A stretch of DNA of 25,732 nt. Origin: CAYZYK01 sp964482615. GTDB taxonomy: Bacteria > Patescibacteriota > Minisyncoccia > Minisyncoccales > CAYZYK01. The position numbers and the translations under genes are program-made. The DNA is taken from NCBI GenBank assembly GCA_964482615.1, contig CAYZYK010000011.1, positions 1 through 25,732 on the forward strand. The letters run 5' to 3'. This document shows positions 6,126 through 13,259 of the stretch, piece after piece; positions within the stretch are counted from its first letter, which is position 1; each line of letters begins with the position of its first letter. The notes under the pieces are model-generated. The model was not told where the DNA came from. It saw only the letters and a program-made list of their open reading frames with translations, and made no database searches.

Positions 6126-7718
6126 TTATTTCTCTATCCAAATCATTCCGTAGTTGCCGGGAAAGCCAATCCCTCCGCCCTCAAAATCCGATATATTCCA
6201 CTGCTCAAAGAAATTTTCTACTGACATTTTTATTTTTTCCTGATACTCACTCTGGTAATCAACTTTCTGCAAAAATACTTCGTCAATGCCGGGATCACTT
6301 ATATAGATATAATCTTCGTCGTAACCGGTAACAACCATATAATGATTCCCGTGGTGCCCCATTATTATCACCAAAATATCTGAAGAAATTAATTCCCTTA
6401 ACCTGTTTAAGGCATCAGTTTGATTGTCTAAAAGAATCACTTGCTCTTCAGGTCTCACTAAAATTTGCTGATTATAAAAATCGGCAAATTGCTTATTATA
6501 GTTCTTTGAGTAGGCAATTCTAACTCTGTCTATCACCCCAAATTCTCTAAATCCCCTAAACATATCCGGCGGTCCGCCGGGTCCGCTTTTTAAAATTGTC
6601 CGAAATACTTGAATTTCATCTTCTAAAAATCCTTCATACATCATTAGTATTATGGCGCTGGCTCCCCAGCAAAAACCATCCTCTCTATAATAAGGCGGAT
6701 CTTTTATGTGATAAGACAAGGGGGTTTTTGGTTGTTCTTCTTCTGGCTCTCCTGCTTCTTGTTCTTGGTCAGTTAATTCGTCCGTTTTTGGTCCTTCAGG
6801 TTTTGATTCTTTCTCGATAACTTCTTTTTCATCGACTGTTTTTTCTGCTGGTTCTTCTTGAATAATTGGTTCTCTTTGAGTAATTGACTCTTCTTGAGCA
6901 AGATGAAAGGCATATTCCGCATAGCACATGTTTTGTCTCATTGGGTCTGCAATTTTTCCACAAAGAGAAATATCCGGGGAGATGTGTGTTGAAAAATTGC
7001 CATAGCACAAATCCCGCAATTCTTCTTCCTTGATTCCTGCGCAAATATTAGAATTCTTTTCACTCAAGGCTCTATCTACCAAGCAATCATCTTTATATTT
7101 TATGAAACCTTCTGGAGCTTCAAAAGGAGTATCACAAAATGATAATGGCTGTTTAAAAAACGAAAGGCAAAATCTATTCTCCTGACATAAAGATGGATTT
7201 TGTTCTCTGAAAGACAGACAGCAATTTTTAAAAATCTTTCCTTCTGTTGTATCATCATTAATTTTTTCGCAATATTCAGCTTTTATTTCGTCCGCACGGG
7301 ATTCCCAATGCAGGCGATGAATAAAAGCGAAATAACAATCATTCGGATTTTCCATTTCGTCGCAGTAATAAAATTCGCCGGTGAGAAAACTCAACTCGTA
7401 ATAACACATCTTTTTGGGCCCCGGCTCTTGAATTTCCCGGCAGTAAGATATGTTTCTCGCGGCCATCCCTTGACACAGTTTCTTTTGCTCTGGCTCATCT
7501 AAATTATCACAAAAACCGACATCTTTATTAGCTACCGCTAAACAATAACGAGTATCATCGGGCTGGGAAATTTTCAAGCAAATTTCGTTTATAAGTGTAT
7601 GTGGAATATTTTTGAATAGCCTGTCTTTTTCCGGGACAGAAATATTTTTCCACACAAAAAACCCACCTATACTCAAAATAACTATCGCTATTAAAATGAT
7701 TAAAATTTTTTGATTCAT
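6126..7718 (-). CDS. Membrane-anchored Cys-repeat protein with C39-like cysteine peptidase domain
   Basis: An N-terminal membrane helix (about 4-23) anchors the protein. About 220 outside residues follow with 19 Cys, many in a repeat of Cys, about 11 residues, CY or CL, about 10 residues, Cys (C.KI..P......C), as in CPR and some archaeal surface proteins. A Glu/Pro-rich linker (about 278-335) leads to a domain like Peptidase_C39_2, with candidate Cys in DGFCWGASA (about 350), His in GNHYMVVTGYD (about 459) and Asp in ISDPG (about 475). Proteolysis, or processing of the neighbour, is possible but unproven. ATG at 7718 is chosen; TTG at 7724 is an in-frame alternative. The promoter is probably inside the right repeat. 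Codon use is slightly GC-richer than in flanking genes. Confidence 0.85.
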   Translation of the reverse strand: MNQKILIILIAIVILSIGGFFVWKNISVPEKDRLFKNIPHTLINEICLKISQPDDTRYCLAVANKDVGFCDNLDEPEQKKLCQGMAARNISYCREIQEPGPKKMCYYELSFLTGEFYYCDEMENPNDCYFAFIHRLHWESRADEIKAEYCEKINDDTTEGKIFKNCCLSFREQNPSLCQENRFCLSFFKQPLSFCDTPFEAPEGFIKYKDDCLVDRALSEKNSNICAGIKEEELRDLCYGNFSTHISPDISLCGKIADPMRQNMCYAEYAFHLAQEESITQREPIIQEEPAEKTVDEKEVIEKESKPEGPKTDELTDQEQEAGEPEEEQPKTPLSYHIKDPPYYREDGFCWGASAIILMMYEGFLEDEIQVFRTILKSGPGGPPDMFRGFREFGVIDRVRIAYSKNYNKQFADFYNQQILVRPEEQVILLDNQTDALNRLRELISSDILVIIMGHHGNHYMVVTGYDEDYIYISDPGIDEVFLQKVDYQSEYQEKIKMSVENFFEQWNISDFEGGGIGFPGNYGMIWIEK

Positions 7719-7740
7719 ATTCAAAATTTTTTATTCTTCC

Positions 7741-7968
7741 TATTTTTATATTATTATACTAAAATTTTTTCTTTTCAGCGAGCAAGTAAAAAATGGGGGT
7801 ACCTCAAAAGAGAAACTTAGTTTCCCTACTGGGTAAATTTTAGGAGAGGAAATTTTTTGCCTGCGAGCCGACGGGTCTTTTCTACCCGCCCCGTCTTCTG
7901 TGGCGGGTATTGGCTTTTTTGGGCATTTCTGATAGAGTAAGTTCAAGCGAAGTCATAAATATACTCAA
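7741..7968 (-). repeat. Right inverted repeat of the cassette (228 bp)
   Basis: This is the inverted partner of 4355-4581, with the same inner end facing the gene. Its inner edge is about 22 bases from the start of the C39-like gene, so the TATAAT near that edge is well placed as that gene's promoter. The outer edge lies 3 bases from the Nudix gene's terminator. A 66-codon minus frame at 7746-7946 crosses it and shares most of its sequence with the frame over the left copy because the DNA is the same; I do not call it a gene. Confidence 0.93.
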
Positions 7969-7971
7969 CTG

Positions 7972-8000
7972 AAAACCGCCCAAATTTTTTGGCGGTTTTT
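7972..8000 (-). terminator. Terminator of the Nudix gene
   Basis: AAAACCGCC and GGCGGTTTT form a perfect 9-bp stem around a 10-base A/T loop, 18 bases past the Nudix stop. The T run is short on the minus strand (TTTT) and slightly longer on the plus strand (five T), so it may work both ways. Confidence 0.7.
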
Positions 8001-8017
8001 AAAATGTTCTTTTTTTA

Positions 8018-8464
8018 TTAATATTTATAGAAAACTTTTTCTGAATAGTTCTTTAAGATTTTTTTGCTAGGCGGGAAAACAAGATCTGGTAATTTATTTA
8101 AAGAAAACCATCTCCATTCTGTTATCTCGTCTGGTTCTTTTACCTCAGGTTCTCCTTTAAACTTTTCACAAAAAAGCCCTACAGTTACAAAATGAGCGTC
8201 TTGTGCTATATCGTTTGTTACACTTATTACCCTTAAATTATCCTCTTTTATTTCAATACCCGTTTCTTCAAAAACCTCTCTTTTGGCTGTTTCTTTGAAA
8301 CTTTCTCCAAACTCAAGCTTTCCTCCTGGCATTGTCCAAGTTCCTTCACCGTGAAGTTCAGAATCTGCTTTTTTGGGGTCTTTGTGTCTTTTCCCCAAAA
8401 GAACTTTATTATTTCTTAAAATCATTACTCCTATTCCTGCGTTTGGTCTTTTTTGTGAGATCAT
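8018..8464 (-). CDS. Nudix hydrolase (MutT/NUDT15-like)
   Basis: The 148-residue protein has a complete Nudix box: a Gly, five residues, Glu, seven residues, then REVFEETGI, at about residues 49-71. The start GIGVMILRNNKVLLGKR and the following TWTMPGGKLE resemble MutT/NUDT15-type nucleotide triphosphatases that clean damaged or excess nucleotides. The exact substrate cannot be read from sequence. It has its own promoter (TTGTCA 8502-8507, TAAAAT 8479-8484) and terminator. Before the cassette arrived it probably preceded the RRM gene directly. Confidence 0.9.
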   Translation of the reverse strand: MISQKRPNAGIGVMILRNNKVLLGKRHKDPKKADSELHGEGTWTMPGGKLEFGESFKETAKREVFEETGIEIKEDNLRVISVTNDIAQDAHFVTVGLFCEKFKGEPEVKEPDEITEWRWFSLNKLPDLVFPPSKKILKNYSEKVFYKY

Positions 8465-8478
8465 AATTATCTTTTTTA

Positions 8479-8507
8479 ATTTTAATAAAGTTTATCTTTT
8501 TTGACAA
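8479..8507 (-). promoter_or_regulatory. Promoter of the Nudix gene
   Basis: TTGTCA (8502-8507) and TAAAAT (8479-8484) on the minus strand are 17 bases apart and lie just before the ATG at 8464. The site overlaps the upstream region of the divergent tRNA-Thr. Confidence 0.65.
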
Positions 8508-8514
8508 GCAGAAA

Positions 8515-8543
8515 TTGTATTTTAGACGAATTATTGATAAAAT
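8515..8543 (+). promoter_or_regulatory. Promoter of tRNA-Thr
   Basis: TTGTAT (8515-8520), a 17-base spacer and TAAAAT (8538-8543) precede the tRNA by about 13 bases. Confidence 0.5.
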
Positions 8544-8556
8544 ATTTTTTAGATAA

Positions 8557-8631
8557 GCCGGGGTAGCTCAATGGTAGAGCGAGCGCTTCGTAAGCGTTAG
8601 GTTGTGAGTTCAATTCTCACTCCCGGCTCCA
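8557..8631 (+). tRNA. tRNA-Thr (CGT)
   Basis: A standard cloverleaf: acceptor GCCGGGG/TCCCGGC with one G-T pair, D arm GCTC/GAGC, anticodon arm AGCGC-TTCGTAA-GCGTT with anticodon CGT, and T arm GTGAG-TTCAATT-CTCAC. The 3' CCA is encoded at 8629-8631, unlike the other two tRNAs here. It is the only plus-strand tRNA in the window. Confidence 0.95.
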
Positions 8632-8662
8632 CAATTTAACTTTCAGGAATTTTTCCGACTTT

Positions 8663-8693
8663 TTCGTGGGCGGCGTACAGCACCACTCACGAA
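8663..8693. repeat. GC-rich imperfect palindrome between convergent tRNAs
   Basis: About 11 of 13 positions pair across this site (TTCGTGGGCGGCG with its distal arm) around GTAC. Neither strand has a T run after it, so it is a poor terminator, yet it lies exactly between the 3' ends of tRNA-Thr and tRNA-Gly. Its GC content stands out from the surrounding A/T-rich DNA. Role unknown. Confidence 0.4.
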
Positions 8694-8727
8694 TTAGCTC
8701 TCAAAAAGCCATCTTGTTTTTCAGTTG

Positions 8728-8799
8728 AGCGGGATACCGGAATCGAACCGGCGCCTCGACCTTGGGAAGGTCGCGTACTAACCACTATACTAATCCCGC
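8728..8799 (-). tRNA. tRNA-Gly (CCC)
   Basis: Acceptor GCGGGAT/ATCCCGC, anticodon arm CGACC-TTCCCAA-GGTCG with anticodon CCC, T arm with TTCGATT, and discriminator U73 as usual for Gly. CCA is not encoded. It begins 7 bases after the FtsB-like gene's stop, so it is probably processed from that transcript. Confidence 0.95.
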
Positions 8800-8806
8800 C
8801 TAAGAT

Positions 8807-9265
8807 TTAACTTTTTTTCTTTTTGAAAACACAATAAGAGAACAATCCGATTGTAACAGAAAAGACAACAACTATACTTAACAAAAACATTAACCCTTTT
8901 TCAGAAAACCAAAAGTTTTCTTCTCTTTTTCTATCTTCTCTTTTTTCTTCGGGTAATATAAAGCCAACCGCTTTCTCCCCTTCTTTTTGTAAATTTAATT
9001 CTTCTTTGGCAATTTTTTCAATATACTCTTCTTTTTCTGCTTGAGATATGCCTACTTGCAAAATATCTTTTTTTCTCTCAAGTTCCTCAATCCTTTCTTT
9101 TAAAGATTCAAGCCGGGAAACAAGTTGAATTCTTCTCTGATGAACCTCCAAGCTTTTGAAAATTAAAAATCCTATTATCACCACAACCAACAAACCCAAA
9201 ACAGCAGGCAAAAAAACCTCTTTCCAAAAATTATCCTTTTTTCTTTTTCTGAATTTTGTTATCAT
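8807..9265 (-). CDS. ftsB: FtsB/DivIC-family septum protein with an extra C-terminal membrane helix
   Basis: The 152-residue protein has the FtsB/DivIC layout: a basic cytoplasmic start, a membrane helix at about 19-37, a coiled coil at about 42-75, and the conserved EEYIEKIAKEELNLQKEGEK block (about 79-98) leading to FILPE. These small bitopic proteins link the divisome to septal peptidoglycan synthesis. Unusually, a second hydrophobic helix (about 124-147) and a Lys tail follow, where relatives usually end in a short soluble tail. That would return the C-terminus to the cytoplasm. The start lies 21 bases from the divergent small membrane gene. tRNA-Gly follows on the same strand. Confidence 0.75.
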   Translation of the reverse strand: MITKFRKRKKDNFWKEVFLPAVLGLLVVVIIGFLIFKSLEVHQRRIQLVSRLESLKERIEELERKKDILQVGISQAEKEEYIEKIAKEELNLQKEGEKAVGFILPEEKREDRKREENFWFSEKGLMFLLSIVVVFSVTIGLFSYCVFKKKKS

Positions 9266-9286
9266 AAAACAAAATATTTAAAATAT

Positions 9287-9391
9287 ATGTTAAAAGACAA
9301 ACAAAGAAAAATATTCAAAATGGTATGGATTTTTTTGGTCTCTTTGGTTGTTTTGGGAATGTTAGCTTGGACTCTTGCTCCTCTGTTTTAA
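9287..9391 (+). CDS. 34-residue single-pass membrane peptide
   Basis: ATG to TAA gives a 34-residue peptide with a basic start (KDKQRK) and one strong hydrophobic helix with the pattern IFLVSLVVLGMLAWTLAPLF. Basic start, one helix and a TLxPLF end recall small unannotated membrane ORFs I associate with CPR genomes, but that is from memory. It is divergent from the FtsB-like gene with only 21 bases between starts, which leaves no room for a full promoter and ribosome site, so leaderless translation or a promoter inside the neighbour is likely. Function unknown. Confidence 0.6.
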   Translation: MLKDKQRKIFKMVWIFLVSLVVLGMLAWTLAPLF

Positions 9392-9439
9392 TCTTAGCAA
9401 TTTTTTCTACATTATCAATTCGATTTCCCAAAAAACTTC

Positions 9440-11107
9440 TTATCCCTTAAATTGTTTCAAAATTGATCCTTTTATTGTCTTAAGCTCAGGAGATCCCAAA
9501 AGATAAGTTACAGTAAGGTAAACCAAAACACCCATTATCGTGGCTAGCGTTGTTTGATAAAAGACTCCCAGAAAGGTTCTTTGGTTCACAAAATAAACTG
9601 TGATTTGAAGGGTAAAATAAGAGAAAATTATCATTAGACCACTACCAATTAAAATTCTTCTCAAAGAATTATAAATTTTCTTTTTCTCTTTATCCAAAAG
9701 ACGGGTTGTTTTAGACCCCGGTCTTTTTATTTTCATCCAAAAGAAAGAACCCAATAAAACAAAATTCAATAACCCAGACAAAGAAAAAGATAAAGGAAGG
9801 GCAACAACTTGAATATTTTCTATTCCTCCAAGATCAAGAGAGTTTTTAATCAAGGCCCGGAAAATATTAGGAAAACCAAGTAACCAAATAAACAAGAAAA
9901 TTAAAAAGACATTAAAGATTATGGAAATTATAGCCACAAAAACAGGAGTTTTAGTGTCTTGTAAAGCGTGAAACGCTCTCGTCAACAAAGGGACGAAACA
10001 GAAAGCAAAAATACCAAAAGAAAACAATCCCAAGCAAGCAGCAGTTAATCTAGTATCTAGCCAACCAAACTCACCAGCCCCCAAAATCAACCTGACCAAA
10101 TGAGCCCTAAAAAGGAAAACAAAAAAAGAAACAGGGATTATTAAAAAAAGAATTTGACGGAAAACAGAGAAAAAACTCTCAATAAACTCTTTTCTTTTTC
10201 CTTGAGAATATGTCTTGCTCAAAGCCGGGAAAATAGCAGCAGCAAAAGAGACACCAATCAAACCAACTGGAAATTTCTGAATATTATTTGAAAAAGTAAA
10301 AATAGCAATACTGCCTGAAATTAAAGTTGAAGCAACAGCCGTTATAACAATTAAATTTATGTGTCTTGCTGCGGCCCCAATTGTTCTTGGAATCATTAAT
10401 TTAAAAATTCTCCACAGGCCGGGAGATTTAAAATCAAAGATAGGTTTGTAATGAAAACCCACCCCAACAGCAGAAGGAATCTGTACAATAAGATGCAAAA
10501 AAGCACCCAAAATTACACCGAGCCCAAGACCCCAAATTCCCCAAACAGGCACAAAAAACAAGATTCCAGTAATTATTCCAAGAGTATACAAGATAGGAGC
10601 TAAAGAATAAATTAAAAAACGATTAAAATAATGTAAAATACCAGAAAAGATGGAAGAAAGAACAAAAAAGAAAGGACTCAAGAGCATTATTCTAGTTAAA
10701 GAAACAGTCACTCTTTTGTTTTCTTCTGAAAATCCAGGAGCAACCAAATCAATCAAAAGAGGAGAAAAAATCATTAAAAGAGAACAAACAAAAATCAAAA
10801 GAACCAAAAAAAAGTTAAGAACTTTATTTGCAAACTCCCACCCTTTTTCTTCATCTTCCACAAAGAACTCAGAAAACACCGGCAAAAAAACAGAAATTAT
10901 TCCTCCTGCAATTAAAACAGCATAAATAAAATCTGGAATACGAAAAGCAGCAAAATAAATATCTAAGGTTTCACCCGCCCCAAATTGAGAAGCCAAAAGC
11001 CTATCTCTGAGAAGAGCAAAAAAACCATTAACTAAAGTAGATATTCCTAAAATTCCCGCAGCAAAAGTAACGGTCTTAGTTTGATGATTAAGGATATTTT
11101 TAAACAT
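9440..11107 (-). CDS. murJ: Lipid II flippase MurJ
   Basis: MurJ (MviN) flips lipid II across the membrane for peptidoglycan synthesis. The 555-residue protein is hydrophobic throughout, consistent with about 14 membrane helices. It has the family start (RDRLLASQFGAGETLDIYFAAFRIPD), the GGIISVFLPVFSE stretch, and an internal repeat with FPVGLIGVSFAAAIFPALS. Length is normal. Its promoter (TTGTCA 11158-11163, TAAAAT 11135-11140) sits back to back with that of rnpB. Confidence 0.95.
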   Translation of the reverse strand: MFKNILNHQTKTVTFAAGILGISTLVNGFFALLRDRLLASQFGAGETLDIYFAAFRIPDFIYAVLIAGGIISVFLPVFSEFFVEDEEKGWEFANKVLNFFLVLLIFVCSLLMIFSPLLIDLVAPGFSEENKRVTVSLTRIMLLSPFFFVLSSIFSGILHYFNRFLIYSLAPILYTLGIITGILFFVPVWGIWGLGLGVILGAFLHLIVQIPSAVGVGFHYKPIFDFKSPGLWRIFKLMIPRTIGAAARHINLIVITAVASTLISGSIAIFTFSNNIQKFPVGLIGVSFAAAIFPALSKTYSQGKRKEFIESFFSVFRQILFLIIPVSFFVFLFRAHLVRLILGAGEFGWLDTRLTAACLGLFSFGIFAFCFVPLLTRAFHALQDTKTPVFVAIISIIFNVFLIFLFIWLLGFPNIFRALIKNSLDLGGIENIQVVALPLSFSLSGLLNFVLLGSFFWMKIKRPGSKTTRLLDKEKKKIYNSLRRILIGSGLMIIFSYFTLQITVYFVNQRTFLGVFYQTTLATIMGVLVYLTVTYLLGSPELKTIKGSILKQFKG

Positions 11108-11134
11108 TAATCTAAAAATTAAAAGCTATTTAGT

Positions 11135-11163
11135 ATTTTAATCTAAATCCTCTGCTTTGACAA
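11135..11163 (-). promoter_or_regulatory. Promoter of murJ
   Basis: TTGTCA (11158-11163), 17-base spacer, TAAAAT (11135-11140) on the minus strand, 27 bases before the murJ ATG. It lies back to back with the rnpB promoter, with about 9 bases between the two -35 boxes. Confidence 0.65.
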
Positions 11164-11172
11164 AGTTAAAAA

Positions 11173-11201
11173 TTGACAAAAAAGATATTTTTTGCTACAA
11201 T
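11173..11201 (+). promoter_or_regulatory. Strong promoter of rnpB
   Basis: A consensus TTGACA (11173-11178), a 17-base spacer and TACAAT (11196-11201) predict a start near 11207-11208, right at the RNase P RNA 5' end. This is the best promoter in the window, as expected for a highly expressed stable RNA. Confidence 0.85.
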
Positions 11202-11206
11202 AAAAA

Positions 11207-11595
11207 TGGCCTAGCAAGTCAGATGGTTGCTCTTGCTATTTATGTAAGAGAGGAAAGTCCGAACATCCATTGTCGCTCTGAGCGACTCTAAAAGATAGCG
11301 GGTAACGCCCGTCGGCTTAAACAAAAGCTAGAGGTGCGAACAGAGACGTCCAGCCCGAAAGGGGTATGGACATCCAGTATTCAGTACGGGATGAGTTCAG
11401 GGAGTAATCTCTGAAGTGAAACGGCTAAATCCTTGTTGGATGCAAGAACAAACCAAAAAGTTCAACTGAGAGTGTTGAACTATTGGAAAAAGTAGTTCGC
11501 TTAAGGCCAGAGAGTAATCTCGGCCTCAGATAAATAATCATCAATCTGGTACTATAATCAGATCACAGAATTCGGCTTACAGGCTTGCTGGGTCA
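11207..11595 (+). ncRNA. rnpB: RNase P RNA
   Basis: RNase P RNA is the ribozyme that trims tRNA 5' leaders. The hallmark GAGGAAAGTCCGAACA block lies near 11250, and ACAGAATTCGGCTTACAGG near 11565. P1 pairs CCTAGCAAG (11210-11218) with CTTGCTGGG (11584-11592). Length is about 388 bases, close to type A RNAs. The hairpin at 11460-11480 in the P15 position is a simple 7-bp stem with loop TGAGAGT and lacks the GGU that pairs with tRNA CCA in E. coli. The 5' end is set by the promoter, and a terminator follows at 11601. Confidence 0.95.
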
Positions 11596-11600
11596 AAAAA

Positions 11601-11632
11601 GAAACTCAACTTTTGTTGGGTCTCTTTTTTTA
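11601..11632. terminator. Bidirectional terminator between rnpB and rnhA
   Basis: A 10-position stem (GAAACTCAAC with GTTGGGTCTC, one mismatch and one G-T pair) around TTTT is followed by eight T on the plus strand and preceded by six A, giving a six-T run for the minus strand. It can end both rnpB and the long operon finishing with rnhA. Confidence 0.85.
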
Positions 11633-12088
11633 TAACAGTTTTTGTTCTTTGTCTTTGTTATCAAGAGCCTGATTAACCAGCTTATCAGCGGTTTTGTTTT
11701 CCTGGCGGGGAACTAACTTAAATTTTACTTTCTTAAAATCTAATTTTAAATTCCAGGCCCTCAAAAACAAAGATTGAATCTTAGGTTCTTTAATTTTGTA
11801 TTCACCTTTCATTTGTTTGATTAAAAGCTCAGAATCAGAATTTACCTCAAGCTCTATATTTTTTATTTTCTTTTTACCGAAAAGAGCTTTTATCTTTTTG
11901 AAAGAAAAAATTAAAGCCTCATATTCTGCCTGATTATTTGTTAGTTCATCACCAAGATACTCAGAATATTTTTTAATAATTTCTTTCTTTTCATTTAAGA
12001 AAATAGCCCCCAGAGCAGAAGGCCCGGGATTCCCCCTTGCTCCACCATCAATGTATAAAATTATCTTTTTGGGTACTTTTTCCGTCAT
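11630..12088 (-). CDS. rnhA: Ribonuclease HI
   Basis: RNase HI cuts the RNA strand of RNA-DNA hybrids, such as primers and R-loops. The 152-residue protein keeps all four metal-binding acids: D14 in YIDGGARGNPG, E55 in NNQAEYEAL, D85 in VNSDSELL, and D135 in NKTADKLVNQAL. It overlaps the upstream DHH gene by the 4-base ATGA, which indicates translational coupling, and it is the last gene of the operon. Confidence 0.95.
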   Translation of the reverse strand: MTEKVPKKIILYIDGGARGNPGPSALGAIFLNEKKEIIKKYSEYLGDELTNNQAEYEALIFSFKKIKALFGKKKIKNIELEVNSDSELLIKQMKGEYKIKEPKIQSLFLRAWNLKLDFKKVKFKLVPRQENKTADKLVNQALDNKDKEQKLL

Positions 12089-13245
12089 TTTTTAAAATAT
12101 TCAATTAAACATTTTTTAAAATCTTCCAAGTTCTCGTTTTTTAAGGTAAAACCGGACGCTTGAGGATGTCCTCCATAAGTTATTAGAAGAGAAGAACAAG
12201 TTTTCATTGCCTCAACAGAATTCACGCCCTTGGGAACTCTCACCCCACCCCGGCTCTTTTCTTTTCCTTTTTTGTAAATAAAAACAGGTTTTTTGTAATT
12301 GTTACATAATTCTGAAGCAGCGGCACCCGCCCAATTAAGTTCCCAGGAAGGATCTCCTTCAAAAATAATTGGTTTATCAATCTTATTAGCAATTCTCTTT
12401 TTCACCTCCTCAATTACCTCATTTATACTCATTCTTCTTTGTTTCTTTCTTTCCAAAAGGTTCTCTGCTATCTCCTCTGATTCCTCAAAGGAAGAAGAAG
12501 TCAAAAGGAAAAAAGTTTCATGTAGATGATCTTGGTTCTTACCTGCATTCAAAGCAGAAATTATCCCCCAAGCCATATCTCGAATACCTCTTTGTTGATA
12601 GGTCTTTTTAAGATAAGTATCAAAAAACACCTTCAATCCTGGCCGTAAAGTATTTTCCAATGATATTAAGCCTTTTTTAATAAATTCTTTATTGTCTTCT
12701 TTTTCTGGCATCATATCAGCTAAAGTCCCCAAAGCAACAAGTTCCAAAAAGCTTTTCTCTAAACTTTCAGATAGGTTATCTCCTAAAAGCTTCTTTGAAA
12801 GCCAGAATACTATTCCACAAGTAGCAAGTTCCTTTAAAGGGTATTCATCTCCTTTTTGTTTGGGATCAACAATAATGGAGGCTTCGGGCAACTTATCTAA
12901 TGTCTCATGATGATCTATTATTATCACTTCAAAACCCAATTTATTTGCTTTCTTAATCTCTTTAAAATTACTTATGCCAAGATCTAAACCAATAAGTAAA
13001 GCCGGAGCTTCGTTTTTTAAGTAATTTAAGGCTTTTTTATTTATTCCATAACCCTCATTTTCTCTGTCAGGGATATAAAAAGATATATTCTTTCCGTTCA
13101 AATTGTTAATTGCTTCTTTTAAAATTACAATGGAGGAAATTCCATCTAAATCAGCATCGCCGTAAATAATGATTTTTTCTCCATTTTCTGTCGCCTTTTT
13201 TATACGCTTAGCTGTCTTTTTAAGATTTTTAATTTGTTTTGGCAT
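12085..13245 (-). CDS. recJ: RecJ-like DHH/DHHA1 phosphoesterase (short form)
   Basis: The DHH core shows GDADLDG (29-35), D89 in GLDLG, IIIDHHE with D111-H112-H113, and GTLADMMPE with D177. The DHHA1 part ends with GGHPQASGF (about 358-366). These bind Mn2+ for 5' to 3' exonuclease activity on single strands. At 386 residues it is much shorter than bacterial RecJ (about 550-600) and lacks an obvious OB domain, so it may be a minimal RecJ or an NrnA/GAN-like nuclease. Coupling to rnhA suggests work on RNA-primed or damaged DNA ends. It follows pgk by 14 bases. Confidence 0.85.
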   Translation of the reverse strand: MPKQIKNLKKTAKRIKKATENGEKIIIYGDADLDGISSIVILKEAINNLNGKNISFYIPDRENEGYGINKKALNYLKNEAPALLIGLDLGISNFKEIKKANKLGFEVIIIDHHETLDKLPEASIIVDPKQKGDEYPLKELATCGIVFWLSKKLLGDNLSESLEKSFLELVALGTLADMMPEKEDNKEFIKKGLISLENTLRPGLKVFFDTYLKKTYQQRGIRDMAWGIISALNAGKNQDHLHETFFLLTSSSFEESEEIAENLLERKKQRRMSINEVIEEVKKRIANKIDKPIIFEGDPSWELNWAGAAASELCNNYKKPVFIYKKGKEKSRGGVRVPKGVNSVEAMKTCSSLLITYGGHPQASGFTLKNENLEDFKKCLIEYFKK

Positions 13246-13259
13246 TTTTTGAATAAAAA

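Noticed and set aside
6126..7724. TTG start at 7724 for the C39-like gene
   Set aside because: ATG at 7718 is in frame two codons later and leaves the membrane helix intact. TTG is kept as an alternative because a GGAAG lies nearer to it.
4354..7969. Target-site duplication flanking the cassette
   Set aside because: Bases outside the two repeats (ending tatt on the left, starting ctga on the right) show no direct repeat.
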